A DNA stretch of 64,000 nt from Roseovarius bejariae (GCF_009669325.1 NZ_SZWE01000002.1:310001-374000), one strand, 5' to 3'; positions 53,397 to 62,395 are shown, counted from the stretch's first letter. Notes: generated by a model not told the origin, from the sequence alone. Numbers and translations: made by a program.

Positions 53397-55751
53397 ATGC
53401 TATTCGGACTTGACGGCGTCGAGATCGGCCTGATCATCGTATTCCTCTGCCTCTTCGGGGGCATTCTTTCCGGCTTTCCGGTGGCCTTCGCCATCGGCGG
53501 GGCGGGGATCATTTCCTTCACCATCATCGCGGCCCTCGATAGTGCGGGGCTGCTCATCCACCAGGCGATCGATACCTCCTCCGAGGCGTTTCGCGCGGTG
53601 GTGGCCACGGGGGTTAAGCCCGAGGCCATATCCGTTTTCACCAACCCCGAGTTGCCAAGGGTCGGCACACCGGTCTTCCCGCGGGGCTGGGAAGTGGCGC
53701 TTGACCGCAACGTCAGCTTCATCGTCAACCGCATCAACGAACGCGTGCTTGCAGGCCAGTCGATCGAGACCCTGCTGGCGGTGCTGATGTTCGTGATGAT
53801 GGGGATCACGCTGGAACGCTCGAAAATCGCCAATGACCTTCTGACCACCATGGCCAAGGTCTTCGGGCCGCTGCCGGGCGGTCTGGCGGTGTCGGTGGTG
53901 GTCGTGGGCGCCTTCCTTGCCGCCTCGACCGGCATCGTCGGCGCGACGGTGGTGACCATGGGCTTGCTTAGCCTGCCCACCATGCTGCGCAACAACTACA
54001 GCCCCGAGATCGCCACCGGCGTGATCGCGGCCTCTGGTACGCTGGGGCAGATCATTCCGCCCTCCATCGTGATCGTTCTGCTGGGGACATTGGCAGGTGA
54101 TTTGTATTCCGCCGCGCAGGAAACCCGCGCGCAGGAGGCGGGCTGCACCGACGCGCTGACCTACCTTGGCGAACCCGCCGTCGTTTCGGTCGGCACGCTG
54201 TTTCAGGCGGCACTTTTGCCCGGCATCATGCTGGCGCTGCTCTATGCGCTCTATGCCTTTGGCTATGCCCTGTTCAATCCGTCGCGCGCGCCTGCCGTCG
54301 AACTGGGCGGCGGTGGAGGCGAACCGCGCACCCGTGGCGAAACCTTCACATGGTTCATCGGTGTGCCGCTTGGCCTGATTGCCGGTGTCATGCTTCTGGG
54401 GCAGGTCAATATCGTCGGATCACAGGGCCTTGTCGTGGACACCTTCACCGACGCGGGCGAAACCGCCTCGCTGCGGACCAATGTTTCCGAGCAATGTCAG
54501 GCCAGCATGATCGAGCTGCACGGTCAAGAGGCATGGGATGCCGCCGTGGCCGAACAGCAGGCCATCGAAGCGGCCGGCGGCCTGGCCGAAAGCGAACGCC
54601 TGTCGCCTGAACAGATTGCCGAGAAAGTGGCCGAGAAAGAGGCCGCCGCGGCCCCCATCGGCACCGGGGTCGCGACGATCTTCGTGCTTTTGTCGTTGGT
54701 GTTGGCCGTGGCGCGTGGGATCAAGCCCTCGGCCTCGCCCGCGCCGCTTCTGATCGGGGCGCTCGGTGTGGTTCTGGGCCTGATCGTCGATATCCTCTTC
54801 ATCGCGCCGTCCAGCAGTTCGGGTGCCACGGTTCTGATGCTTGCCATTCCCCTGGCGCTGGCCCTGTATGGGACGTCCCACGCGGCGGCCCGTCTGGCAG
54901 AGCACGAGTTGATCCGCGTGGTCTTCCCGCCGCTGGTTCTGATCGTGGCGGTGCTTGGCTCGATCCTTGGCGGGATCACCAACCCGACGCCTGCCGCCGC
55001 GCTTGGTGCGGGCGGGGCGATCATGCTGGCGGCCTATCGCAAGCTGCGCGATGATGAGCGTTCGCCAAAGATCATCATCTTCTCGACGCTGGCGGTGATC
55101 GTGGCGATCCTGATCGGGATGAACTTCGACCTGCGCATCAACCAGGAAGAGGTGCCCTTCGAATCCTGGGTGGCCTTCTTCGCGGCCTATGGCGCCTACC
55201 TCTATGCGGCGTTCGGGTTGCTCTTCTCCTGCTGGATTCTGTTCTCGGGTGGGGTGCTGACCCCGGTCGTGCGCGAGACCGCCAAGGTGACCTCGATGGT
55301 CTTTACCATCCTCATCGGGTCGCAGCTTCTGAACCTCGTGGTGATCTCCTTTGGCGGAGAACATTACATTCAGCAGTTCCTCAAGAGCTTCGAGAACGAG
55401 TTCACGGTCTTCCTGATCGTGATGCTGGTGCTTTTCGTGCTGGGCTTCGTGCTCGATTTTCTTGAGATCATCTATATCGTGATCCCGATTGTCGGGCCGG
55501 TGATCTATGGTGGCACCTTCGATCCGAAATGGGTGACGATCATGATCGCGGTGAACCTGCAAACCTCCTTCCTGACACCGCCCTTCGGTTTCGCGCTCTT
55601 CTATCTAAGGGGGGTCGCGCCGAAAGAGGTCACGACAGGCCACATCTATCGCGGTGTTGCACCCTTCGTGTTGATCCAGGTGGTGGGGCTGGCGATCCTG
55701 TGGTTCTTCCCCTCGATCGTGACCATCGTCCCGGCGCTGATCCCGAACTGA
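53397..55751 (+). CDS. TRAP transporter large permease (DctM type), enlarged
   Basis: A 784-residue sodium-coupled TRAP permease, far longer than the usual 420-450. The core begins GVEIGLIIVFLCLFGGILSGFPVAFAIGGAG. An extra soluble segment (about 55-115) precedes FVMMGITLERSKIANDLLTT. A further insert (about 345-430) contains a helical, charged stretch (AVAEQQAIEAAGGLAESERL) and is followed by several extra hydrophobic helices (about 435-565). The C-terminal part ends with PIVGPVIYGGTFDPKWVTIMI and NLQTSFLTPPFGFALFYLRG, typical DctM motifs. Large versions occur with keto-acid-type TRAP systems. Confidence 0.9.
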   Translation: MLFGLDGVEIGLIIVFLCLFGGILSGFPVAFAIGGAGIISFTIIAALDSAGLLIHQAIDTSSEAFRAVVATGVKPEAISVFTNPELPRVGTPVFPRGWEVALDRNVSFIVNRINERVLAGQSIETLLAVLMFVMMGITLERSKIANDLLTTMAKVFGPLPGGLAVSVVVVGAFLAASTGIVGATVVTMGLLSLPTMLRNNYSPEIATGVIAASGTLGQIIPPSIVIVLLGTLAGDLYSAAQETRAQEAGCTDALTYLGEPAVVSVGTLFQAALLPGIMLALLYALYAFGYALFNPSRAPAVELGGGGGEPRTRGETFTWFIGVPLGLIAGVMLLGQVNIVGSQGLVVDTFTDAGETASLRTNVSEQCQASMIELHGQEAWDAAVAEQQAIEAAGGLAESERLSPEQIAEKVAEKEAAAAPIGTGVATIFVLLSLVLAVARGIKPSASPAPLLIGALGVVLGLIVDILFIAPSSSSGATVLMLAIPLALALYGTSHAAARLAEHELIRVVFPPLVLIVAVLGSILGGITNPTPAAALGAGGAIMLAAYRKLRDDERSPKIIIFSTLAVIVAILIGMNFDLRINQEEVPFESWVAFFAAYGAYLYAAFGLLFSCWILFSGGVLTPVVRETAKVTSMVFTILIGSQLLNLVVISFGGEHYIQQFLKSFENEFTVFLIVMLVLFVLGFVLDFLEIIYIVIPIVGPVIYGGTFDPKWVTIMIAVNLQTSFLTPPFGFALFYLRGVAPKEVTTGHIYRGVAPFVLIQVVGLAILWFFPSIVTIVPALIPN

Positions 55752-55776
55752 TCGGCCGTCGAGGGTAGGAAAAACG

Positions 55777-55803
55777 CGCGCGCCCCGGACCGGGGCGCGC
55801 GTT
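55777..55803 (+). terminator. Terminator of TRAP operon
   Basis: CGCGCGCCCCG-GAC-CGGGGCGCGCG is an 11-bp perfect stem, 25 bases after the dctM stop. It is followed by TT only, so termination may also need other factors. Confidence 0.75.
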
Positions 55804-55889
55804 GCCATTTCAGGGCGCCTTGACGAAACCTGCAAGTGCCCGTCCCGGGCATGATCGGAACTTCACGCGACGGGCTATGGCTGGCGTTT

Positions 55890-55967
55890 CGTACAACTCG
55901 TACGTTGTCCATGGCAAAAGGTCGGAATTTCGTACGAAACTCCGGGGTAAACCGTACGACTCGTACG
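55890..55967. repeat. CGTACG triad element, copy 2
   Basis: Cores CGTACAACTCGTACG (55890-55904), TTTCGTACGAAA (55928-55939) and CGTACGACTCGTACG (55953-55967), with gaps of 23 and 13 bases. Read on the other strand the spacing is identical to that of the copy at 27724-27801. It ends five bases before the 3' end of the bpt gene. Confidence 0.75.
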
Positions 55968-55971
55968 TTTT

Positions 55972-56799
55972 TCAGCGGCGGCGCGGGGTGGCGGGGCGAC
56001 CGTCGGGCAGGTTGATGTTGGCCACCTGTTCGGCAATCGGATCGTTGCTCAGTGGATGGCACTTGGATTCGTAATCCGCCGGGTCGCGCATCTTTTCCCA
56101 ATGCCCGTCCACATAGACCTCCAGCCCTGAAAAGCCGGCCTTGTACCCCATCTTGGGGCTGCCCGGCACCCAGTACCCCAGATAGACATGCGGCAGGCCA
56201 TTTTCCCGAGCAATTTCAATATGATCAAGGATGATATAGGTGCCAAGGCTGTGCTGTGGCAGGTCGGGGTCGTAGAAGGAATAGACCATGCTGACCCCGT
56301 CATCGAGAACATCGGTCAGGCACACGGCAATCAGTTGCCCGTCGTCATCGGTATATTCCACCACCCGGGTACGGATCGGGGTTTCCTCGATCATGGCGGC
56401 GAATTCGAACGTATCCATATCCGCCATACCGCCCTGTGCGTGGCGATGCTCAAGGTAGCGCCGGAACAAGTCATATTGTTCCTCGGTCGCCCAGGGCGAG
56501 GTGGCGCGTCGTGTAAGTCCTTGATTTCTTTTGATGGTTTTTCGCTGGCTTTTGCGTGGCGTGAAGTCGTTCACGTTGATCCGCGCCGACAAACAGGCCG
56601 CGCAATCGGCACAGGAGGGACGGTAAAGCACGTTCTGCGACCGCCGGAAACCCTGCTTGGACAGGCTGTCATTCAACCGCTGCGCCCCTTCGCCTTGCAG
56701 GGCGGTGAACAGCTTCCGCTCCATCCGCCCATCAAGATAAGGGCAGGGCTGTGGCGCGGTGACATAGAATTGCGGGGCTATGGGAAGAGTATGACGCAT
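55972..56799 (-). CDS. bpt: Aspartate/glutamate leucyltransferase (Bpt)
   Basis: A 275-residue aminoacyl-tRNA-protein transferase that adds Leu to proteins starting with Asp or Glu, marking them for ClpS/ClpAP. The N-terminal domain has [24 protein letters not shown] and the four-cysteine region [16 protein letters not shown]. The catalytic GNAT-type half includes [73 protein letters not shown]. Together with clpS at 21.5 kb it completes the bacterial N-degron branch. A CGTACG triad element lies at its 3' end. Confidence 0.93.
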   Translation of the reverse strand: MRHTLPIAPQFYVTAPQPCPYLDGRMERKLFTALQGEGAQRLNDSLSKQGFRRSQNVLYRPSCADCAACLSARINVNDFTPRKSQRKTIKRNQGLTRRATSPWATEEQYDLFRRYLEHRHAQGGMADMDTFEFAAMIEETPIRTRVVEYTDDDGQLIAVCLTDVLDDGVSMVYSFYDPDLPQHSLGTYIILDHIEIARENGLPHVYLGYWVPGSPKMGYKAGFSGLEVYVDGHWEKMRDPADYESKCHPLSNDPIAEQVANINLPDGRPATPRRR

Positions 56800-56856
56800 G
56801 TAACAAGGACGATAGCAACGATCCCGCCCTGCGCCAAGACCCTAGAAGCACGCAGC

Positions 56857-57306
56857 TTAGTATCTGGCTTTGCGGTTAATCGCGACAGTACCGAGAACGT
56901 GGTCAGTTAGGCCCTGGGCCCGCTCGGTCGTCAGCATCAGGACCACCGATATAACCTGCAAGACCACGAAGGCCATCGAGACGGTAAAGCCAAGGGTGTG
57001 TAGGAAAGCCATCGATAAATCAAAGGGTTGGCCATCCATGCGGCGAAACTCGATGGCTGTCAGGCGCATCCCCCATGTGGCCGAGCCACGGGCGATGGTG
57101 ATCACCCGATAGGCAAAGCCCACGGTCAGGAACAGCGCGGGGAAAACGAAAATTCCGAGAAACCCGGTCAGCGGCAGGATCAGCAGCGAGAAACCGATGG
57201 TGACAATGGTATCGACCACCCATGCGATCAGGCGCTTGGCGGGGACGTCGCTGTAGAACTCGGGCTGAGTGACAGGGTCGGGGGTGTGCCAGGAATACTC
57301 GGTCAT
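56857..57306 (-). CDS. RDD-family membrane protein
   Basis: A 149-residue inner-membrane protein with three to four hydrophobic segments. The family's Arg-Asp-Asp region reads KRLIAWVVDTIVTIGFSL (R and D present in the first helix). Later come GSATWGMRLTAIEFRRMDGQPFDLSMAFL and AQGLTDHVLGTVAI, which match the RDD C-terminal motif. Family members are linked to ion or stress transport, but the function here is unknown. It lies between bpt and the DUF2852 gene on the same strand. Confidence 0.87.
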   Translation of the reverse strand: MTEYSWHTPDPVTQPEFYSDVPAKRLIAWVVDTIVTIGFSLLILPLTGFLGIFVFPALFLTVGFAYRVITIARGSATWGMRLTAIEFRRMDGQPFDLSMAFLHTLGFTVSMAFVVLQVISVVLMLTTERAQGLTDHVLGTVAINRKARY

Positions 57307-57365
57307 GATGCCTTCGGGATATAGGGGGATGGCTCGGCCCGGGGAAGGCCCCGGGCCAAGGTTTT

Positions 57366-57791
57366 TCAGGCTTTCTCGGGTTCGGCTTCGGCCTGTGGTG
57401 CCGCTGCGGCGTCGGCGCGCTCTTCCATGAATTGGTCGAATTCGGCCTTGTCGCGGGCGTCGCGAAGGCGTTGCAGGAAAGCTTCGAAGTTTTCCTGCTC
57501 TTCTTCCAGACGCCGCAGGGTATCGGCCTTGTAGGCGTCGAAGGCGTTATTCCCGGTGCTGCGCGAAACATGAAGGTTGCGTGACATCCTTTTGTTTTTA
57601 CAGGCCATTTTTCCACTCCAGATCATATAGGCGAGAAGGGCGAGGCCAACGGGCCAGAAAAAGACGAAGCCCAGGATCATGGCCACGATCCAAGCGCCCT
57701 TGCCCTTGGAATCCAGCCAATGTTCGGCACGGGCCAGCCACCCCATGGGTGCGGTTGAAGTGGCGGGGCCGGAGGAGGCGAGCGTAGTCAT
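57366..57791 (-). CDS. DUF2852 protein
   Basis: A 141-residue protein with one strong membrane segment (WIVAMILGFVFFWPVGLALLAYMIW, about 33-58). A basic strip, SGKMACKNKRM, is followed by a long amphipathic helix (about 75-130, FDAYKADTLRRLEEEQENFEAFLQRLRDARDKAEFDQFMEERA) that could form a coiled coil. This matches DUF2852, a family of Rhizobiales and Rhodobacterales of unknown function. Upstream are two TGTGAA-type palindromes (57824-57840 and 57882-57898) and the 11-bp phased array (57938-57981), unusually rich regulatory DNA for a small gene. Confidence 0.85.
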   Translation of the reverse strand: MTTLASSGPATSTAPMGWLARAEHWLDSKGKGAWIVAMILGFVFFWPVGLALLAYMIWSGKMACKNKRMSRNLHVSRSTGNNAFDAYKADTLRRLEEEQENFEAFLQRLRDARDKAEFDQFMEERADAAAAPQAEAEPEKA

Positions 57792-57823
57792 CTAGGGTGT
57801 CCTTTTATTGTGGGTCGGGTTGA

Positions 57824-57840
57824 TGTGAATGCTGTTCACA
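57824..57840. promoter_or_regulatory. Inverted repeat operator candidate 1 upstream of DUF2852 gene
   Basis: TGTGAA-TGCTG-TTCACA is a perfect 6-bp inverted repeat 33 bases upstream of the DUF2852 start. A related, less perfect copy lies 42 bases further upstream. Confidence 0.5.
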
Positions 57841-57881
57841 TTGATGAGGTGGGGTGCCTCTGTGCCCACTGCAAGGGGGAA

Positions 57882-57898
57882 TGTGAATGTTTTTTACA
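57882..57898. promoter_or_regulatory. Inverted repeat operator candidate 2 upstream of DUF2852 gene
   Basis: TGTGAA-TGTTT-TTTACA repeats the first site with one arm mismatch. The centre-to-centre distance is 58 bases. Confidence 0.4.
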
Positions 57899-57937
57899 TT
57901 GGGTTTGCAAGCGATTGGAAACAGGGCAAAAAACCCT

Positions 57938-57981
57938 GCCGGTATCAGGTCGGTAAAATGTCGGTATTGCGTCGGTGTATC
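57938..57981. promoter_or_regulatory. 11-bp phased direct repeats (array 2)
   Basis: Four units, GCCGGTATCAG, GTCGGTAAAAT, GTCGGTATTGC and GTCGGTGTATC, start exactly 11 bases apart (57938, 57949, 57960, 57971). The core matches array 1 at 4923-4955, and both lie upstream of a minus-strand gene (here DUF2852, about 150 bases away). OmpR-family response regulators bind such repeats. Confidence 0.6.
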
Positions 57982-57992
57982 TGGCCTTGCGG

Positions 57993-58460
57993 TCAGGCGG
58001 TGAACTTGCCGCTCAGGGCCCCAGAAATCCGCATAAGCAGATCCGGCGAGATCCCGAAAAGATGCCGTGGCGTGCCCGCCGCGGCCCAGACGGTCTCGAA
58101 ATCTAGTAACCGGGGATCGAAGAACGCGCGTGGCGGGGTCAGGTGCCCCACGGGCGACACCCCGCCAATGGCAAAGCCCGTCTGCGCCCGGATCAACCCG
58201 GCATCGGCCTTGCCCAGGGGTTCCCCCGCCAATGTTGCGGCGCGGTCGGCGTTTACCTGATTGCCGCCAGCGGTGACAAACAAAACCGCCTCGCCGGACA
58301 TCTCACCTCGAAATATGATTGATTTGGCGATCTGGTCGATGGCACAGCCGACAAGGTCGGCCGCCATTTGCGCGGTCGTGGCCTGGCCGATTTCCCGTGG
58401 TTCAATCTCACAACCGGCCTCGACCAAAGCGTTTTTAACACGTTTCAGGCTTTTACTCAT
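57993..58460 (-). CDS. YbaK/EbsC-type aminoacyl-tRNA editing protein
   Basis: A 155-residue editing-domain protein (YbaK/ProX type) expected to hydrolyse misacylated tRNA, such as Cys- or Ala-tRNA-Pro. Family motifs: QIAKSIIFRGE with the conserved Lys, LFVTAGGNQVNADRAA, FAIGGVSPVGHLTP (the GxxxP active-site loop) and FFDPRLLDFETVWAAAGTPRHLFGISPDLLMRI. ATG at 58460 has GGAG nine bases upstream; a GTG two codons earlier is possible. It is divergent from glnE. Confidence 0.88.
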   Translation of the reverse strand: MSKSLKRVKNALVEAGCEIEPREIGQATTAQMAADLVGCAIDQIAKSIIFRGEMSGEAVLFVTAGGNQVNADRAATLAGEPLGKADAGLIRAQTGFAIGGVSPVGHLTPPRAFFDPRLLDFETVWAAAGTPRHLFGISPDLLMRISGALSGKFTA

Positions 58461-58547
58461 GTCCACAACTCCGGTTCGCGCTTTTGACGCACTATTCCAA
58501 GCGCTTGCGGCATTGACCAGCCCCCTTTCACGGGTATCACTTGACGC

Positions 58548-61334
58548 ATGGATTTTTCGTCACGCATCACCCGCTTGCCCCGTGCCCATGACCCCGAACA
58601 GGGGGCCGAGGCGCGCGCCTTGTTTCCCGGTCTGCCAGACGGTCTGGCAGATTTGATCGAAGGGGCAGCAGGGTCGAGCCCTTATCTCAAGTCCCTGATC
58701 GAAAAGGAAAAGGGGTGGCTTCCCGCGGGTTTCGATGATCCCGAGGCGGCCTTGGAGCGGGTTTTTGACGATCTCCGCGCGGTCGCACCCGATGCCCTGC
58801 CCGGGGCCTTGCGGCAGGGAAAGCGGCGCGTAGCCCTGATGACCGGGCTGGCCGATCTGGCGGGCGTCTGGCCGCTGGAAGAGGTGACCGAGCGGCTGAC
58901 CGATTATGCCGATCTGGCCACCGATCTGGCGATGAAGGCCTGCGTGGGGGCCGAGATCAAGCGCGGCAAACTGCCGGGGGCCACAGAAGACGACATCGCC
59001 ACGGCGGGGGGCATGGTGGCACTGGCCATGGGCAAGATGGGGGCAGGGGAGCTGAATTACAGTTCCGATATCGACCTGATTTGCCTGTTCGACGAGACAC
59101 GCTTTGACCCCGATGACTACCACGAGGCGCGCTCGTCCTTCGTGCGGGCAACGCGCAAGATGGCGGCGATGCTGAATGACCGCACGGCAGAGGGCTATGT
59201 GTTCCGGACTGACTTGCGCTTGCGGCCTGATCCAAGCGTGACGCCGGTGTGCATGGCGATGGCGGCGGCAGAGGCCTACTATGAAAGTCTTGGCCGCACT
59301 TGGGAACGGGCGGCCTATATCAAGGCGCGGCCTTGCGCGGGCGATATCGAGGCGGGATGGGCGTTTCTTGAGACCCTGCGGCCTTTCGTGTGGCGTAAGC
59401 ATCTGGATTTTGCCGCTATCGAGGACGCCCACAACATGCGCTTGCGTATTCGAGAGCATAAGGGCCTTGGCGGGCCTTTGACGCTGCCGGGGCACAACAT
59501 GAAGCTGGGCCGTGGCGGCATTCGTGAGATCGAGTTTTTCACCCAGACCCGGCAGATCATCGCCGGTGGCCGGGATCGCGACCTGCGGGTACGCGGCACC
59601 GTCGAAGGGTTGGCACGGCTGGCCGAGAAGGGGTGGGTCCCCGAGCGTGCGGCAGAGGTTCTGACCCGGCATTACAGATTCCATCGGGAGGTGGAACACC
59701 GCTTGCAGATGCTACGCGATGCTCAGACCCATGATTTGCCGGGATCGGACGAGGAATTCGACCGTTTGGCGGCCTTCATGGGGCGCGAGACCGTCGAGTT
59801 GAAGGCCGAAATTCTTGAGCGGCTGACCGAGGTGCATGACCTGATCGAGGGGTTCTTCGCCCCTGAGAATGGCGATGCCGAGTCTGGCGCCGAGGAAGGG
59901 TTTGACGCGGAGGTCCTGAACCGATGGCCCAGTTATCCGGCGTTGCGTTCGCAGCGGGCGATGGAGATTTTCAAGCGGTTAAGGCCCGATATTCTGTCGC
60001 GCCTGTCGCAAACCGCGCACCCCAATGAAGCGCTTCTGGCCTTTGACGGGTTTTTGGCAGGCCTCCCGGCGGGGGTGCAGGTTTTCTCGTTGTTCGAGGC
60101 AAACCCGCAGTTGGTGGACCTGTTGTTGGACATCGCCGGCACCTCGCCCAAGCTGGCATCGCATCTGTCGCGCAATGCGGGCGTGTTGGATGCGGTGATC
60201 GCTGGGGATTTCTTTTCCGACTGGCCGGGCTGTGCGGCACTGAAGGAGGAGCTGGCCACGCGGATGGCGGCGGAAGGGGATTACGAACGCAAGCTGGATA
60301 CCGCGCGCCGCTGGATGAAGGAGTGGCATTTCCGCGTAGGCGTGCATCACCTACGTGGCCTGGTGGATGCCAATGCCGCGGGGCAACAGTATGCCGATCT
60401 TGCGGGGGCGGTGATCGGTGCGGTCTGGCCTGTTGTTCAGGCGCAGTTCGCCGAGAAACACGGGCCGCCGCCGGGGCGCGGCGCGGTTGTGCTTGGCATG
60501 GGCTCCCTTGGGGCCGAGCGATTGAATGCGGGCTCTGATCTGGATTTGATCGTGATTTACGATGCCGATGGTGTCGAGAGTTCCGAAGGGCGACGGCCCT
60601 TGGCGGCGCGGCCGTATTACGCGCGGTTGACGCAGGCGATGATCACCGCGCTGACGGCGCCCATGTCGGAGGGGCGTTTGTACGAGGTGGATATGCGCCT
60701 GCGGCCCTCGGGCAATCAGGGGCCTGTCGCGACCGGGTGGGATTCGTTCCGGACGTATCAGCAGAACGAGGCTTGGGTTTGGGAACATCTGGCCCTGACG
60801 CGGGCCCGGGTGATCGCGGGCCCTGACGATCTGGCGCGGGATGTGGAGGCCTTCCGTGCTGAGGTACTGGAGAAAGCGGGGGAGCCTGCCAAGGTGCTTG
60901 AGGAGGTGACCCGCATGCGCGCCCGGATTGCCGATGCGAAATCGCCCGACGGGCCGTGGGATGCGAAATTGGGCGCAGGGAGACTTCAGGAAGTGGAGCT
61001 TTTGGCGCAGGCCTGTACCCTGCTTGCAGGGCAGGCGGCGCGGACTGTGGAGGCCGGTTTGCAGGCCGGTGTCGCAATCGGTCTGCTGGATGACGGAGAA
61101 AGAGAGGCGCTGTGTCGTGCTTATGGGCTTTGCTGGTGTCTGGTTCAGGCCTCGAAACTTCTCAGCGATCGGGCGCTTGATCCAGATGCCATTGGCGAAG
61201 GGGGCAAGGCTTTTGTCTTGCGCGAGGCCGGGTTTGACAGCATAGCGGAGTTGCGCGCCGCTTTGGAGGAGGAAACGGGCAAGGCCGGGGGCATGATCGA
61301 TGCCGCCCTGACGCGACAGCCCGGGCAGGTATGA
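58548..61334 (+). CDS. glnE: Bifunctional glutamine synthetase adenylyltransferase/deadenylylase
   Basis: A 928-residue regulator of nitrogen metabolism that attaches AMP to glutamine synthetase and removes it, controlled by PII and glutamine. Both nucleotidyltransferase domains are visible: the N-terminal, deadenylylating one with ALAMGKMGAGELNYSSDIDLICLFDE (about residues 160-185, GS-x-D-x-D type), and the C-terminal, adenylylating one with VVLGMGSLGAERLNAGSDLDLIVIYD. A linker with helical bundles lies between. DMRLRPSGNQGP follows in the second domain and DLRLRPDPS in the first. It is followed two bases later by a small gene. Confidence 0.95.
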   Translation: MDFSSRITRLPRAHDPEQGAEARALFPGLPDGLADLIEGAAGSSPYLKSLIEKEKGWLPAGFDDPEAALERVFDDLRAVAPDALPGALRQGKRRVALMTGLADLAGVWPLEEVTERLTDYADLATDLAMKACVGAEIKRGKLPGATEDDIATAGGMVALAMGKMGAGELNYSSDIDLICLFDETRFDPDDYHEARSSFVRATRKMAAMLNDRTAEGYVFRTDLRLRPDPSVTPVCMAMAAAEAYYESLGRTWERAAYIKARPCAGDIEAGWAFLETLRPFVWRKHLDFAAIEDAHNMRLRIREHKGLGGPLTLPGHNMKLGRGGIREIEFFTQTRQIIAGGRDRDLRVRGTVEGLARLAEKGWVPERAAEVLTRHYRFHREVEHRLQMLRDAQTHDLPGSDEEFDRLAAFMGRETVELKAEILERLTEVHDLIEGFFAPENGDAESGAEEGFDAEVLNRWPSYPALRSQRAMEIFKRLRPDILSRLSQTAHPNEALLAFDGFLAGLPAGVQVFSLFEANPQLVDLLLDIAGTSPKLASHLSRNAGVLDAVIAGDFFSDWPGCAALKEELATRMAAEGDYERKLDTARRWMKEWHFRVGVHHLRGLVDANAAGQQYADLAGAVIGAVWPVVQAQFAEKHGPPPGRGAVVLGMGSLGAERLNAGSDLDLIVIYDADGVESSEGRRPLAARPYYARLTQAMITALTAPMSEGRLYEVDMRLRPSGNQGPVATGWDSFRTYQQNEAWVWEHLALTRARVIAGPDDLARDVEAFRAEVLEKAGEPAKVLEEVTRMRARIADAKSPDGPWDAKLGAGRLQEVELLAQACTLLAGQAARTVEAGLQAGVAIGLLDDGEREALCRAYGLCWCLVQASKLLSDRALDPDAIGEGGKAFVLREAGFDSIAELRAALEEETGKAGGMIDAALTRQPGQV

Positions 61335-61335
61335 G

Positions 61336-61605
61336 ATGAACAAAGACCCGCTGGACCATAAGGGCCTCATCCGTGAAGCTTATAATATCGAGGGGATCGC
61401 CAAGCCCGAGTGCCGATCGATCTTTCTTGATTGGGCCTTGTCGCTGCCCGAGGGACAAGACAGCCGCGAGGCGATCAAGGCCCTGCTGGGCCAATACAGT
61501 GGCAGCAACCCAGATCATCCCATGACCGAGGTTCTGACTGAAGGTTTGGAAGCGGCGAAAGCACCGCGCCGACGCGGAGGTTGGCGCAGCCGGGAGCGTT
61601 CGTGA
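61336..61605 (+). CDS. Small conserved-looking protein downstream of glnE
   Basis: An 89-residue soluble protein, MNKDPLDHKGLIREAYNIEGIAKPECRSIFLDWALSLPEGQD..., mostly helical with a basic C-terminal tail (APRRRGGWRSRERS). It starts one base after the glnE stop, so coupling is likely. I recognise the layout as common in Rhodobacterales, but know no function. Confidence 0.7.
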   Translation: MNKDPLDHKGLIREAYNIEGIAKPECRSIFLDWALSLPEGQDSREAIKALLGQYSGSNPDHPMTEVLTEGLEAAKAPRRRGGWRSRERS

Positions 61606-61759
61606 GGCGCTTGCCGGAACAATGCGTCAGAGGTGTGACGCGCCACTGAAGCACCACTGAAGCACCACGCGAATGTACCGCATTTGTCTAAAATGCGCCT
61701 CAATTCGGGGTCACTTTGTTCTCTGAACACATGGGTAAAGAGTACCCTAGGAGGATGAA

Positions 61760-62395
61760 ATGAAACATATTCGCATGATCGCCGCCATGATGCTGGGCTT
61801 GGCCGTTTCGGCCTGTGGGTCGGTAGAAACCGCAACCCGGAACGCACCGTTGGATGCGCCGGAATTGGCGCCGTCGCCGGTATCGTTCAACGTGCAGGCG
61901 GTGCGCGTTTCAGTGCCCGAGACGCTGAAGGTCTCGGAAGCGAACCGCTATTACCCCGGTGGCGACATCGTCTGGCGCGAGGATCCGGTGGGTGACCGTC
62001 ATGCGCAGGTCAAGGCGATCGTGCAGGCCGGGATCACCAAAGGGGTCAACGCCATGGAACCCGGCACCGTGCCGGTGATCATGGATGTCGAGGTGACACG
62101 CTTTCACGCCCTGACCGAAAAGGCGCGCTATACCATCGGCGGTGTCCATGCGATCCAGTTCAAGATGCAACTGCGCAATCCCGAAACCGGGCAGGCCTAT
62201 GGCAAGCCGCATTTCGTCAAAGCCGATTTCAAGGCATTCGGTGGGACCCGTGCCATCGAAGCCGAGCGGGAAGGGATCACGCAGAAATACCGCATCACCG
62301 AACACCTGGCCAAGGTGATCGAAACCGAGCTGACCTCGCCCGAAGGGTACAAGGCGGCCCATAACGGGATCATCGGGGCGATCAACCAACTCTGA
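61760..62395 (+). CDS. Lipoprotein (DUF6778-like)
   Basis: A 211-residue protein with a lipoprotein signal: MKHIRMIAAMMLGLAVSACG, cleaved before Cys19 (VSAC lipobox). The mature part is beta-rich, with SFNVQAVRVSVPETLKVSEANRYYPGGDIVWREDPVGDRHAQVKAI and VPVIMDVEVTRFHALTEKARYTIGGVHAIQFKMQLRNPETG. This resembles a lipoprotein family (DUF6778) restricted mainly to Rhodobacteraceae; I give that name from pattern, not from a search. The residue after Cys is Gly, so outer-membrane sorting is likely. CCTAGGAGG precedes the ATG. Confidence 0.72.
   Translation: MKHIRMIAAMMLGLAVSACGSVETATRNAPLDAPELAPSPVSFNVQAVRVSVPETLKVSEANRYYPGGDIVWREDPVGDRHAQVKAIVQAGITKGVNAMEPGTVPVIMDVEVTRFHALTEKARYTIGGVHAIQFKMQLRNPETGQAYGKPHFVKADFKAFGGTRAIEAEREGITQKYRITEHLAKVIETELTSPEGYKAAHNGIIGAINQL

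Noticed and set aside
57824-57840. CRP/FNR-type site upstream of DUF2852
   Set aside because: The spacer between TGTGA and TCACA is seven bases rather than six, and there is no TTGAT-N4-ATCAA, so neither consensus fits.
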